The notes below the pieces were generated by a model. That model worked only from the letters and a program-made list of their open reading frames with translations, was not told the DNA's origin and made no database searches. DNA of 64,000 nucleotides, taken from assembly GCA_024180945.1 (NCBI GenBank), contig JAKSGN010000037.1, positions 1,369,501 to 1,433,500 of the forward strand, read 5' to 3'. The position numbers were made by a program, and so were the translations under genes. Below are positions 1 to 10,096 of the stretch, in pieces (within the stretch, counting starts at the first letter, position 1; every line of letters begins with the position of its first letter). This DNA comes from Macrophomina tecta. Taxonomy: Eukaryota > Ascomycota > Dothideomycetes > Botryosphaeriales > Botryosphaeriaceae.

Positions 1-452
1 TTATTGGATAGCATATTAGCTTAGTCATTCATTCTGAGACGTCTTAGGGATCGATACCACGAGCGCCTCAGCAACCAAGCAATCAAGTCATTCATTCATC
101 GATTTCGACCGATAAAACCCAAATTCCATCAGGTACTAAATTCTAAAATTTTGGTACGTTATATGCAGTGCTTAAAACTAGAAGTTATTAAATTTTTAGA
201 TGCTAAAAGCTTGTAGTTTTTAAAATAGTGGTTTTTTGGCCCTTAAATTCAAAAAATTTCACCTTTTTCTTAATATCTTAAGAACTATGGAAGCTTAGCT
301 CTTAGAAATTTAACAGCTTCTATCTCTAAGCACTGCATATAACCTACTAAAATTTCAGAATTTATTACCCAGTCGTTGTTGGGATATTAAGGTACAGTTT
401 TTCTGATTTTTGGTCGTTTTGGGGGTGGCCGGATGACTGGTGGAACACGTTA
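1..452. mobile_element. Terminal fragment of a TA-inserting DNA transposon
   Basis: AT-rich sequence with no supported gene. Positions 421-450 end in GGTGGAACACGT, followed by TA at 451-452. The same end, in the opposite orientation, lies at 36848-36862 (TA, then ACGTGTTCCACCA). Two copies ending at the same base next to TA suggest a terminal inverted repeat of a Tc1/mariner/pogo-superfamily element whose body lies left of the window or is deleted. No transposase sequence was found here. Family assignment is inference. Confidence 0.4.
135..367. repeat. Long imperfect inverted repeat (about 78-bp arms)
   Basis: The left arm (135-212) and right arm (291-367) are imperfect reverse complements. 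Both contain the core TATATGCAGTGCTTA or its complement, and both end at AAGCTT next to an AT-rich loop of about 78 bp. Transcribed, it would form a long hairpin. It lies inside the presumed transposon terminus at 1-452 and may be a subterminal structure or a foldback MITE. Seen directly by eye; identity is roughly 80-85 percent. Confidence 0.6.
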
Positions 453-665
453 CTTGCTTATAGATTTGACTCTTTTTCTCAGCTAATAAGGGAACAGGGC
501 TGATTAGGCTTATTTTTTGTCACCTGAGTGAACGTGAACCACCGCATACACTTTGCGAATTTTAGAAAGATTGTCAAATCTGAACAAGCACGAGTCTGAC
601 AGGTGTTCACTATAAAGCAGCGCATCTTCTCCGCTGTAATTACATCTTTACAAACGGTGATAGAC

Positions 666-1397
666 ATGCGGCTCGTCGAATATTTGCCTCTCGCAGTTCC
701 CGCTTTCGCACACATGCAACTCAAATGGCCTTACCCATTAAGATCCGTGTTCGACCCACAAAGTGATTGGAGGGTTAAGGACTACGACATGACCTCGCCG
801 CTTTTAAGCAGTGGTGAGTAGAATATAAACAATACGTTAAGAAGAGAAACTGACTCTTTTTCCCTTTCAATAGGAAGCAACTTCCCTTGCAAGAACTATC
901 AGCTCACCACCCCTATCCGATCGGTCACTACTTGGAAAGCCGGTAATGTCTACAATATTACCTTAGATGGATCGACCAATCACGGCGGCGGATCTTGCCA
1001 GCTGTCTCTGAGCTATGACAGAGGTCAGACATTTACAGTCATTCAGTCTATGATCGGCGGATGTCCTTTGCAGAACTCGTACAACTTAGAAATTCCTTCG
1101 GATGTGCCAAATGGAGCCGCGCTATTTGCTTGGACATGGTTCAATCTGAAAGGCAATCGAGAGATGTACATGAACTGTGCCGATATTACTATAGAAGGCG
1201 GGAGCGGCGGGAGCGGTGGGAACAGCGGGAGCGGTAACGGCGGCACGTTTGCACAACGGCCCCAGATGTTTGTCGCTAATGTAGGGAATGGATGTGAAAC
1301 AACCGAAGGCGTCGAAACCGTATTCTCTCAAGCAGGCGATAGGGTGATATTTAATAATGGTATCTCGGAATCCAGCCCTGCTTACCCCATCTGCTAG
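666..1397 (+). CDS. Secreted AA11-like lytic polysaccharide monooxygenase (copper histidine-brace protein)
   Basis: Two exons, 666-813 and 874-1397, with a 60-nt intron (gtgagt...tttcaatag), give 223 aa. The first ATG is followed by a short hydrophobic signal ending AFA, so the mature protein would begin with His, as the LPMO histidine brace requires. The rest follows the fungal chitin-active LPMO pattern: GSNFPCK just after the splice site, NHGGGSCQ with the probable second copper-ligand His, then an FAWTWFN motif and a REMYMNC motif. A Gly/Ser-rich linker ([11 protein letters not shown]) leads to a Cys-containing tail ending PIC. Known for AA11-type enzymes: copper-dependent oxidative cleavage of chitin outside the cell. 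The signal peptide is unusually short (15 aa), so an upstream exon is possible. Which LPMO subfamily it belongs to is less certain than the LPMO fold. Confidence 0.8.
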
Positions 1398-1829
1398 CGC
1401 GGAAGTTTTTAGCGTTGGATTGGGGCCTGGGCGCAATCTTTGGGAGGAGTGGCATGAATTAGGAGGGGAGAGGCTCGGGAGCCGTTTCTTATCCCCAGAA
1501 ACTAGGCCAACTACTTTGGGGTGCATCTGTGCGCTCGTGTATTCCAACATTCCCTAGCCGGGTATGTTTATGCAGCTTATAGTAAGCCTAGTGAATAGTT
1601 TCAAAGTAAAATTAGATTTCAGTGCAATGTACACGTGTTGGAATGTGTTACAAATCTTCAGCAGGTCCTGAGAAGCATGGGTGATTGGAGAGAGGCACGG
1701 GATTGCCTCTTACCCTCCAGCTGCCTATCTTAGTTACATTCGGGAATCCCTTGCACCCATGTTGAAATTTATTCCAACAGCATGCAATAACCTCTCCACT
1801 TCAAAAGCTGAAGCTTCGCACGCATTTTC
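1398..1829. other. Intergenic, nothing recognised
   Basis: 432 bp downstream of the LPMO gene. Short overlapping ORFs on both strands show no family motif, no tRNA-like fold was noticed and no clear repeat was seen. Confidence 0.4.
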
Positions 1830-2396
1830 TCACGCCGCGGCATCTACACGCTCATAGAACCAGTACTCCGCGGCGTACTGGACCTCGATTCCCGCTCCAT
1901 TGGCTGCTTCACAATTCTCTGGCGACTTGCCACCTGTAGTCACAACCCTATAGATCTCGTCGCTGCCCGAAGCCTCTGTCAAGTACAGCCAGTCAACCGC
2001 ACCTTCAGCATGCAAACCGCGATATACTCCATCAGGGGCAGGGCTGCTATCTGCCCTTTATCCTTGCAGGAAGATAGTTGCAGGTTCGTCTGGGTACAGC
2101 GCTCGGCTGGAAGTCAGTATCCAGGTAGGTACAGGCAAGCCATCTGATTCTACAAATATGTGGTCGCCGAAAGCTATGTTTGCTAAAGCAGCCCGGTCGC
2201 TTGAAGGAAGTGCTGAAAGCATTTGTGACCAGACAGCCGAGGAAGTAGGGACAGAAAGTGTTGGATTTTGGTAGTGAAGAGTAGTGAGGTCAGAAAGAGA
2301 GTAGATTCTGCCTGTCCCCTGAGAGGGAGGCAAGTAGGCTTGCTTATATACATAAATGAGTGCTTGAATAACCGAGGAGAATAGAAGCCGATATTG
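1830..2396 (-). pseudogene. DUF3455-family protein remnant with one in-frame stop
   Basis: Read on the minus strand, one frame stays open from 2396 to 1830 except for a TAA at 2058-2060. Both sides belong to the same fungal family: upstream WSQMLSALPSSDRAALANI and GDHIFVESDG, downstream GAVDWLYLTEASGSDEIYRV and EVQYAAEYWFY, typical of the C-terminal half of DUF3455 (often labelled malate-dehydrogenase-like) secreted proteins. The N-terminal part with the signal peptide is not found. A stop (2397-2399) precedes the frame, and another TE fragment begins upstream at 2480 on the other strand. A CAA-to-TAA change would explain the internal stop. An intron hiding the stop is possible, but no good splice pair was seen. 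Biochemical function of the family is unknown. Confidence 0.6.
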
Positions 2397-2479
2397 CTAT
2401 CCGAAGCTTGTGAAGATGAGGAGTAGTGAGGAGGTGGCAAAAGAGTAGATGCTGATCTGAGGCAGTAAGGCAAAATAGT

Positions 2480-3209
2480 CTGACAAAAATGCATCGGTCC
2501 TTGGCGTAGGAACAACAAAGCTAGGGTATCTTATCCGCTTCAAGGATGAGGAAGCAAAGAAACTCGCAGCGAGCAATATAGATTGGACCAAAACGCTTGG
2601 AAACGAAACAGCAATCACCCACCCCCAGTTTGGCATTGTAGTTCACCGGACACCAACAGCGGAAGTCAACGTCGGAAGGAAAAGCGAAGCCATTCAAAAG
2701 ATCGTCCAGGAGAACAGTCTTATTGACACACAAATCAAGGATATAGCCTGGTTGAAGAAAAGAGACTCGCCCCTAGGACAACATGCCTCCTTAGGCATCT
2801 GGTTTAGCTCTCAAGAGGCAGCCCGAAACGCTATCCAGAACGGGCTTGTGTTTGGCCAGAACTACACCAATCGAGTCGAACCTTACCGGATGGAGAGGAA
2901 GAGATGCCACCTGTGTCTTCAGTTTGGACATCTACCATGGAACTGCACAGAGAGAGGAAGATGCGCACACTGCTCAGCAGAGCATAATAAGAAGGACTGC
3001 CAACCGAATACTTCCCCCCGGTGCGTGGACTGCAACCAAGATCATCCAACGGGATCAGTCCGATGCAAAGGGGTTCCGCCCTATCCTTTCCGCGTGTAAG
3101 GGATGTTTTTTCTTTCTCTACTTCTTTTGTTATCATTCAAATGTAAATCACCTAGTAGCACACTCCCTCGAATAGTCTGTAGCCTGCATATCGCTTAGGG
3201 CGATGGGTC
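2480..3209 (+). mobile_element. Fragment of LINE (Tad1/I-like) ORF1 with zinc knuckles, then 3' end
   Basis: An open frame at 2480-3099 reads LIRFKDEEAKKLAASNIDW, then a Cys/His array: RCHLCLQFGHLPWNC, RCAHCSAEHNKKDC and RCVDCNQDHPTGSVRC. This matches the C-terminal nucleic-acid-binding end of fungal non-LTR gag-like ORF1 proteins. The frame starts after a stop near 2477, so the N-terminus is missing. No endonuclease or reverse transcriptase follows. Instead the sequence runs to a T-rich stretch and the 3'-end-like tail GGGTCGTGGTAAATGAATTC, then short AACTC units. I infer an internally deleted, 5'-truncated LINE copy. Confidence 0.75.
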
Positions 3210-3359
3210 GTGGTAAATGAATTCAACTCAACTCAACTCAACTCAATTCAATCAATATGATCACCCGATTGATCAATCAATTTCGAGTCTTTCACCAGGT
3301 CTTGGCAATCAACCAATCGCGGCCTCGCGATTGATTGAATTGAATTGATTACCACTCTG
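3210..3359. repeat. hAT-type terminal sequence or short nonautonomous hAT
   Basis: GATTGATT/AATCAATC-rich sequence. It ends with TTGAATTGATTACCACTCTG, almost identical to the right terminus of the intact hAT at 31941-31960. The inner part also matches that element's right end (GATCACCC, TCTTGGCAATCAA, GCGATTGATTGAATTG). On its left it merges with AACTC repeats that may be either a LINE tail or a degenerate hAT left end (GGTAAATGAATTCAA). No convincing 8-bp target duplication was found. Confidence 0.55.
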
Positions 3360-4624
3360 TGCACCACCTTCATGCCACCACAACGCACTCCTTTAAAGGA
3401 GCTCTTCGGTCCTCATATTCCAAACCACCAGTACTCTCCTCACCAGCGTGGCATTCTCCTTGCCTGCCAGGCGTTGGGGCAGAAGCCGGCGTGGTTTCGT
3501 AAGGAGCTTGGCGTGCCGAAATCTTCGCTGTAGTACACCTACCAGCACGCGTCGCTACGCAACGACGGCAGGCCACAGCTTCGTTCTGGCAGGCCGAAAC
3601 TACTTTCAGATGGCGATAAACGACATATTCTTCGAATCGTACGAAAGGACCCTGAGCTCACGTATAAGGAGGTCCGCGAATAGACGGGTGTCGTCTACCA
3701 CGACCGGACCATTGCGCGCCTGTTAGACACGTACAATATACGCAAATGGCGCGCAGCAGGCCGGCCAGAGCTTACCGAATAACAAGCAGCCATCCGCCTT
3801 ACCTGGGCACTAGAGCATCTCGACTGGACCGAGCAGCAATGGGCGAAAGTCATCTGGTCAAATGAGTGCTCTGCGGAGCGAGGAGCCGGCAAGAAACGTG
3901 AATGGTGTTTTCGCACACCTGGGCAGAAGTGGGAGCGCTTAATGATCTAAACGTACGCTAAAGGCAAGGAAGTATCTGTTATGGTTTGGGCCGCATTTTT
4001 AGGCAAGCGTGGAAGGTCTAAACTGCACGTAATGGTGCGTGATCCGGAGGCGAAGAGGGGAGGGTATTCTGCGAACTCCTACCTCGAAGTACTCGAGACA
4101 AATATACCAATTATTTGGCGTAGAGGCATGCTGTTTATGCAGGATAACGCGTCTATCCATACGGCTATTAAAGTACGCAATTGATTTGAAGAAAAGCGTA
4201 TTAACGTTATTCGTTGGCTAGCCTGTAGTCCGGATTTAAATCTAATCGAACACATCTGGTTTTATTTAAAAGCAAAGGTTCTAGAACTTTATCTAGAACT
4301 AAACAACGCACCTGGGGGTGAGGATATAATAAAAGAGAAGCTAGGCAACGCACTAGAGGAAGCGTGGGAGCAATTACCACAGTCACTTTTCGACTCTGTA
4401 TTAGGTAGTATAAAGCGGAGGTGTGAGGCAGTAATTGCTGCAGACGGCTGGCACACTAAGTACTAGAAGAAAATCAACACTAAATTCGTTCTTAGCAGTC
4501 ATTTTTGACCCATCACCAATGTTGTATAAGCAGCAGAAAGCATGCGTTGAGAAACAACGACTTTCGTGGGTGTTGGCGATCGCTTATGCTCGCCAAGCGT
4601 ACGGAAACTTTTGTCAGGTCACTG
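3360..4624 (+). mobile_element. Decayed Tc1/mariner element, 5' terminus missing
   Basis: Contains the transposase pseudogene at 3372-4466 and an intact right end: AAACTTTTGTCAGGTCACTG followed by TA (4625-4626), matching the right end of the intact Tc1 copy at 43163-44505. The left terminal repeat of that copy is absent here; homology begins about 12 bp before the ATG, directly after the hAT-type end at 3359. Confidence 0.8.
3372..4466 (+). pseudogene. Tc1/mariner DD34E transposase with five nonsense codons
   Basis: The frame from ATG 3372 to TAG 4464-4466 is exactly 1095 nt, the same as the intact relative at 43253-44347, and aligns with it to the last codon. In-frame stops sit at 3531 (TAG), 3681 (TAG), 3780 (TAA), 3948 (TAA) and 4182 (TGA). 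Catalytic surroundings remain recognisable: VIWSNECSAE (first Asp changed to Asn; the intact copy has VIWSDECSAE), MQDNASIH, and CSPDLNLIEHIW. Around 3525-3560 compensating small indels shift a short stretch before the frame recovers. It cannot make a full transposase. Loss by point substitution while the length is kept suggests RIP or neutral decay. Confidence 0.88.
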
Positions 4625-4680
4625 TACCCTCTTCCTCCTCATGCCATCATCAATGAATCACTTTCGTTCATCAATTATTC

Positions 4681-4735
4681 AACACAACGTCAATGAGGCC
4701 TCTCGTTGATTGACGTTGCGTTTACCCCCACCCTG
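4681..4735. repeat. Hairpin ending in CCACCCTG (possible hAT terminus)
   Basis: AACRCAACGTCAAT at 4681 is mirrored by ATTGACGTTGCGTT at 4709-4722, followed by TACCCCCACCCTG. The inverted repeat plus a CCACCCTG end resembles the hAT ends elsewhere in the window, but no partner end or target duplication was found. Confidence 0.3.
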
Positions 4736-5452
4736 ATCTTATCTGCCTGGAGTTGACAGCTGGCTGGGTTGGTCGGCGCAGGAGTTTGACGTAAAGCACC
4801 GGCACAGGGCTCCGGGGCTTATATGTCGTCCCGGGGCACGAGGACGCGCGCTTACAAAGCAAACATCACATCCGTATAACTTGCAATCGTATGACTGGGC
4901 CTAGACATCTAATTTCGGCGTTACAGAACGGATCAGCTGCATGCGGCATGGCGATGGCGCACTGCTCGTCTCCTGAGGCATCCTTGGCTGGCCTTCAGTT
5001 ACCCGGTAGCATCGTGAAGGGCCCCACTGACAATCACACAGGAAGCGCTCGACAAGGGCCCACACATGGGCCCACATAGAGTACCACGCCTCGGGAAGAG
5101 CACGGTCTTGGTATGCCAATGGCTCTCATGCAACCGATGTAGCATCATCCCTCCCTCCCTGACAACGTGCATAGCATGGTCTTTCAGCATACCCTTCGGT
5201 GCCGCGGCATCTCATAGGCTATGCAGAATGCTATGAGCCGAAGGCCCTAGCTTAGCCCATCAGGTGAATGATAAAGAAAGTGCTGGGGCAAAGCGGCATG
5301 GTACCCGATTGCACAAGAGCTCCGCCTCAGCATCCTTCAGCAGATGTGCCTTCGCTATAAATACGTACCGTTCACAACCTATGCCATAGTTTAACGAAAA
5401 GTCTTCTATCCCAAACCTTCATCTACAGCTTGACGCACTTACGGCCTCAAAA
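4736..5452. other. Intergenic, probable promoter of the small gene at 5453
   Basis: No coding sequence recognised. A TATA-like GCTATAAATAC lies near 5354-5364, about 95 bp before the ATG at 5453; C/T-rich sequence follows it. Both fit a fungal promoter and 5' UTR. Confidence 0.35.
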
Positions 5453-5773
5453 ATGACCAAAATGGTAAGATAATCCCAGACATACTCTCAATTGATGGCA
5501 TACTGACTTGATCCTAGCTCGACCCACAGGAACGTGACGAAGGTCGCGGCAGCTATGACACGACGGGCACGCCAAAGCCACCGAGGAACAGGCAGCCGCT
5601 GCGAAGCAAGATCATCAAAGGTAATGAGCTGCAACATCAGGTGGATATTCGGAGTCATGGCTAACACGAAGCGCCCTATCGGGTAACTGCAGCCGTACTT
5701 GTTTGTTGAGCGGGTACTCATTTCAGACCTCTTCGGTGATGGTAGATTCGGCTGGATGCAAAGGCTTCAGTGA
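5453..5773 (+). CDS. Predicted small spliced protein (53 aa), unrecognised
   Basis: Gene model from splice signals. Exon 1 is 5453-5464 (MTKM), intron 5465-5517 (gtaaga...actgac...cctag), exon 2 5518-5620, intron 5621-5726 (gtaatg...tttcag), exon 3 5727-5773 ending TGA. The joined frame is 162 nt. The product is hydrophilic, with a central RGSYDTTGTPKPPRNRQ stretch and a C-terminal DLFGDGRFGWMQRLQ. No signal peptide or membrane segment. The splice sites fit and phases join without a stop, but the first exon has only four codons and I recognise no family. An alternative acceptor at 5693 would end the frame quickly. Confidence 0.4.
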
Positions 5774-6527
5774 GACAGGAGCCTGATATTCTACAGTCTA
5801 TCGAAATCCAAAGCTTTATCCTTAGAATATTCCTGCTCTACAGGACCATGGCAAGTGAATGGCAAAGAGTGGCCAGACCATCAGCATCTCCGTCACCCAT
5901 GACAGCTAGCAGAAGCGGTAAGCCGCAAATATCTCTGGGGACAGCGAAAGTACCGGCTGAGTAGAGTAAAAACGGGGTTTCGTCCGCGGTCGGATGCTGG
6001 CCAATATCCAGCCACGGAGCATATCGTCCGCATGACGCTCGTCTGCATCTTGGGGTGCCTTGACAAGAGCAGCTTCAAAGGAATGCCTCGTTTACGACGC
6101 AGGTCTGATCACCTTTCACTTTTGTGCAGTCATGCCAGCTGCTTCATCGCCCACCAGCAGCATGTGGGCTCCGGGGAGCTGTAACGGCTTCAACCGCTGT
6201 AACGGCCCCAACCGCTCTACCCGATGCGCCGGCGCCTGACTCGCAAGCATCAAAGTACTACGACCCGGTTCGGGAGTCGGCGGGCCCACCTCGCAATTGA
6301 AATGCTGCGCCGCTTCCTTCGGAAGTCTCTGGACGTACCCCTGGCTCTGCATGCGGGCGGCACATGCGGTGGCTTGTTGATCATTCGTTTGATCGAACAA
6401 CGTGTCATGGCGTTCCAGGGCACTCGCGCTAGCCGGTATCTTGCAACTTATTGCCATGACGATTATCCAATTGATTGTGCGAACTACGTACAAAAAGGAA
6501 ATTGAAGCTGTGCTGCTCACAGGACTG
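5774..6527. other. No recognised gene
   Basis: The longest frame is a 154-codon minus-strand ORF (6116-6580) with no familiar motif, overlapping the BTB-like exon's 3' end in another frame. It is probably fortuitous or decayed coding sequence. Confidence 0.3.
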
Positions 6528-6995
6528 TCAAGTGCTCCCTGGTCGGCGTGATGAACCCACTGGACAGTTCCCCGGTCCATGCTGGTGAAACTGGCATGGA
6601 TCAGCCACCCACGGATACAGCTCCTGCCATCCTCTCTTCAGACGAATGCTATCAACACTACCCAGTTTGGGCTTTACGTCCAGCAAAATACCAGGAACTT
6701 TCTGATGTATCTTTTCCCTCTCCGATTCACTTAATTGACTTGCTGCCCAGAATTCGTCGTGGAACTCTTCCGCCTGGACACTTGCCAGCAGCTTATCCAG
6801 AGAACCCAGGGGGAGGCGAAACATGATGATCTTGATGAGAACGTCGCGCAATACGTCTCCTTTCTCCGTGCCTTTGTAAACTCGGTCAACGGGTTTCTCT
6901 TTCGGAAGGAGTTGAGGATGCTTGGTGGATTGCTGAAAAATCGCATCGACGACGGCATCTTGAAAGACGGTGTTGCCCTTTATAACTCCGTAGAA
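6528..6995 (-). CDS. C-terminal exon of a probable BTB/POZ-domain protein
   Basis: The minus-strand frame runs from an apparent acceptor (TTCTTAG, 6996-7001) to a TGA at 6528. It begins FYGVIKGNTVFQDAVVDAIF and continues with VDRVYKGTEKGDVLRDVLI, then charged LDKLLASVQAEEFHDEFWA. This resembles the end of fungal BTB proteins, where a tetrameric helix region (xYVLGDK...FQDAVVDAI) is followed by a y.nT...s.lR.ll segment. The N-terminal BTB exon was not identified: a start ATG near 7262 with a short intron gives MAFSVGSFIDVIDKF, but the next frame shows no convincing BTB strand pattern. The gene may be broken upstream. The family call rests on pattern memory only. Confidence 0.4.
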   Translation of the reverse strand, partial: FYGVIKGNTVFQDAVVDAIFQQSTKHPQLLPKEKPVDRVYKGTEKGDVLRDVLIKIIMFRLPLGSLDKLLASVQAEEFHDEFWAASQLSESEREKIHQKVPGILLDVKPKLGSVDSIRLKRGWQELYPWVADPCQFHQHGPGNCPVGSSRRPGST

Positions 6996-7986
6996 CTAAG
7001 AATCTAGTAGGAGGCCCCGCTCAACGCAGGAGGATTGTGGGCTCTCTTTTCCGTCTTTCCAGTGTATAATCCCATCCTTGCACCAGCTGCGATATACGTC
7101 CTGGAGAACCCGAGGATCAGTGCGTGGGAGATTCTGGCCGACCTTGAACCAACTATTACTTCGAGTCAGCATCTTCGTTGAGGGGGCATAAGAGTACCAT
7201 ACAGTGGAGCTTCCACGAATTTGTCAATGACGTCAATGAAAGAACCAACAGAGAAAGCCATGATGTGGATTTGGGAGTTGACGGATTGCTATGATGGTGC
7301 CAAGTGAGGATTAAAATACAGGCAAGAGTTTTTGGGAAAGGCCTTGTGACACGCCGCAAGTCCGTTCCGTCACCTCGACATGTGGGACTGCTGCACGCAG
7401 CCAAGACATGTGTCTCTTCTTCCAACGCGACATCCCGGTAGACCTGTAAAAATGAGGCTTCCCCAACGTCGGCACGCTTGGGATAAGTGGGTACGTGATT
7501 GAACTTCCTGACACAGTACCAGGCCCACCATGCGGGAGGCAGGGGAGTTATGGAGGAGGGGGCAAGTGGGTCATCGTGCCATTGAACAGATCATCTGTGC
7601 CCAGGGATAAGGATTAGTGCTGACACCTCTTGGCGTATGTTCGTCTCCCGTAGCGGTTGAGTGGCATCCGCAGTGCTGGCTGTTTCTACGTGTGTGTCCG
7701 GTCTTTCCAGCGGCGTACTATAATTAGTACTAATGCAGCGCAAGAGAAAATGAAGTTCGGTTGGCCAACACAGGACAACGACAACACGTGGTAAGGCGTA
7801 TAGAGACGTCCGACGAAACCATGGCAGGTAAAATCATTTTTGTGATGTATATTGCTTTTATAATCTCTCATATTGGCTCACTAGCCCACCTGGATCATGC
7901 GGGTCCCAGTGCGGTAGGGCTGATAAGCCATTGTTCCACCATCGCCATCTTCCTCTCCAGGTCGATCTCGCAATTTTCAGCCTTTC
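6996..7986. other. No recognised gene between BTB-like exon and coiled-coil gene
   Basis: Short ORFs on both strands without motifs. The part at 7020-7290 may contain upstream exons of the BTB-like gene on the minus strand. Nothing else supported. Confidence 0.3.
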
Positions 7987-8356
7987 TCAAAAGCTTATGG
8001 TCCTAAGATCTGTCACACGCATCCTCTTCTCCAGTTGATCGATCCGCCTGTCCAAAAGAGCAAGGCCTTCCGGACTGGGCACCCTGGATTTCGTTCCACC
8101 TTCTGGCCCCTCAGATGTCGATATCGTTTCTGTGCTGGAACAAGGAGATCGCTGCAGCCCGTGTCTCTGTGTTCTGTATCAGCGGTGTGCGAACGCCCTT
8201 GCAGGCGAGGATAATACACACCTGCGCGATGGGAGAGTCAGAAGCCATGCGGCGAAGCCTCCAAGACGGCCTGGACATGTAGTTCACTCGAACGCGCTTA
8301 GGGTTCCTGGTGGTGCGGGAGAAAGGGGCTTGGTGAGAGGTAAGTGAGAGAAGCAT
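7987..8356 (-). CDS. Predicted two-exon protein (99 aa) with C-terminal coiled coil
   Basis: Minus strand. Exon 1 is 8356-8222 (45 codons), intron 8221-8152 (gtgtgt...gctgcag, 70 nt), exon 2 8151-7987 ending TGA; total 300 nt in phase. Exon 1 is basic (MLLSLTSHQAPF then RRMASDSPIAQ); exon 2 is Ser/Thr-rich and ends in a heptad-like helix, LALLDRRIDQLEKRMRV. Directly past the stop, a different frame would continue the helix (ENCEIDLERKMAMVEQWL). The gene may therefore carry a one-base frameshift, or the natural end lies further on. A TATA-like box is at 8490-8497. Family not recognised. Confidence 0.42.
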
Positions 8357-9371
8357 TTTTAAAGTCACTGAGCAGGAAAACAGAGCCGCGGATGGGGAGC
8401 AAGGCGGAGGTCGAAATGTCGAGGGAGAAGATTTGGGCAAACGGGAAGATATAGACGAGGATGCCAGGCAGCTCAAATATGGCAGGGCGCTTATATATGA
8501 TGGGCCAGCGGAAATGCGATGGGCGGCTGAAAAGTGATGGGCCCGCTCAGCCGTGGCGAATGATCAGCCAAGGCGCTGCGGCCACCGCCTGTCGTCCAGG
8601 TCCGTGATGTCAGAAAGCCTAATATCGCGCACAGAATTCGCGGACTGGAACCATTGTCCCCATTTCCCCAAACTCAACTAGTCGAGCTAACCGACGAGAG
8701 CAGCCTCAATCACTGCATGCGAGAGTTTAGGGGGGTGGACCCGCAGGCGCATGAATCGCTCCTTCGCCTCGATGGCCATCCGGGGATACCGGTATTGTTG
8801 CACCCGTGGCGTCGGGGTGCCCTCAGAGCTGCTGTGCCATAGCCTGCAACGATGGCCGGATAGTCCTGGACATCATCCAGAGTGGGGGTTCCTGACACAG
8901 AGCGCGAGGGGTCTTCGGCTGCTGAACCGACGGAAGTTAGTGCGGTGTGAGAGAGAGAGCCTGTGCATCCTCCACTGGACTGACCTTTTCAGTGCTTGGT
9001 GGCATCAATCGTGGGCGTTGCCGGCGCGCGTGACGCTGGTGGCTGACGACGGCGGACCGGACCTTAGTGGTCGACCTAAAAGTAGCAGGTCATACCATTA
9101 CTGGTAAGGCGACCTTCACAGGCAGCACTCAGTCACATACCTCTTGTCGCTTGTTGCCACCCTCTTTTTGTGCCCACGGCTTTCCGTCCTCGTTGGTGTT
9201 TGGGTCCTCAGAGGAAGAGGCCCGCCGTTACATCGGGACAATCAGTATTGGGCTCAGGAAGGGGTTCAGAGAGATGTGATGAGTGGCGGAAGGACCTGCA
9301 ACCAAGACATTTCAACAGGGCTGGTATCATGTCACGGGGTAAATGGAGGAGAATTCTGGAGGGAGCCTTGG
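8357..9371. other. No recognised gene
   Basis: Includes the putative promoter of the minus-strand gene at 8356 and otherwise only short overlapping ORFs with no motif. No repeat shared with the rest of the window was noticed. Confidence 0.3.
8490..8497 (-). promoter_or_regulatory. Candidate TATA box for the gene starting at 8356
   Basis: CATATATAAG on the minus strand, about 135 bp upstream of the ATG at 8356, with a pyrimidine-rich stretch between them. Position and sequence fit a fungal core promoter; no other support. Confidence 0.3.
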
Positions 9372-10096
9372 TCATATTATGTCGTCACCGGCGAGGATCA
9401 AATCTCGCAAAGGTATCGTTGACACCAAAATCCCGGGAAGTTCTGCTATCGCCCTACTCCCTCCCAATGGTCGCAGGGCCCTTCTCCTCAATGGCCGTAA
9501 TGCTCTTCCTTCCATACTTATCAATAATTCCTTAATTTCGCGGCGTTCTGATGTTAAAGTTCTCTCCTCCAAGAACTGCCGAACCCTCCGTTCCATACTG
9601 TCCAGTAATTTGCTGATCTTCATCCCTTCCATAGTTTTCTGTAACTCCTTCATCTCTCTCGAGAACCGCAGGACCCTCTCCGACAATTCTAGCGAGCCCT
9701 TCCTTCGTCTGGAACGACGAGCCGGTCTGCTGATGTCTCCACCATTCCAATTCCGACGCCTGATATTAGAGGCTTCTGTCCTCTTGTGTTTCTCTTCCGC
9801 GATCAACTCGTTTATGTCTTCCGTAGGGATCCGAACAGTGGAACCTGGGCTCCATTCCGGAAGCCTGGTCCCTTGTACCGGTTCCTGAGGTTCTGAAGAA
9901 CGGAGGAGTTGATCGAGGTGGCATATGTCACTTCGGTCAGTTCCACGGGCACTGTCTGGTTGATCTGGATTAGTTAACCAAGACGTTCTCCTGGCAAAGA
10001 AAGAGACTAACCATTAAGTGGATCCTCTACACCCTGGATAGGTACATCCCAAGGATTCGTCGGGACGGCAAAAGGAATTGGCGGGCGGTTTGACAT
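9372..10096 (-). CDS. Hypothetical coiled-coil protein (225 aa), two exons
   Basis: Minus strand. Exon 1 is 10096-10012 (starts MSNRPPIPFAVP), intron 10011-9965 (gttagt...ttaactaatccag, 47 nt), exon 2 9964-9372; total 678 nt in phase. I preferred this acceptor because it alone restores an open frame. Residues about 1-90 are Pro-rich and acidic. Then comes a basic patch (RPARRSRRRKG) and a long charged helix (FSREMKELQKTMEGMKISKL, then RRVRQFLEERTLTSERREIK), likely coiled coil. The C-terminus is more hydrophobic (GILVSTIPLRDLILAGDD). No family recognised. The organisation resembles the coiled-coil C-terminus of the gene at 26098-27369. The plus-strand ORF over the same bases is taken as a shadow because its composition is unlike a protein. 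Confidence 0.5.

Noticed and set aside
6116..6580. Minus-strand ORF of 154 codons as a gene
   Set aside because: No motif, overlaps the BTB-like exon in another frame, and lacks a clear start context.
9343..9888. Plus-strand ORF of 181 codons
   Set aside because: It is antisense to the spliced coiled-coil gene. Its composition is Leu/Ser/Arg-heavy without motif, while the minus strand has splice sites and a regular helix.
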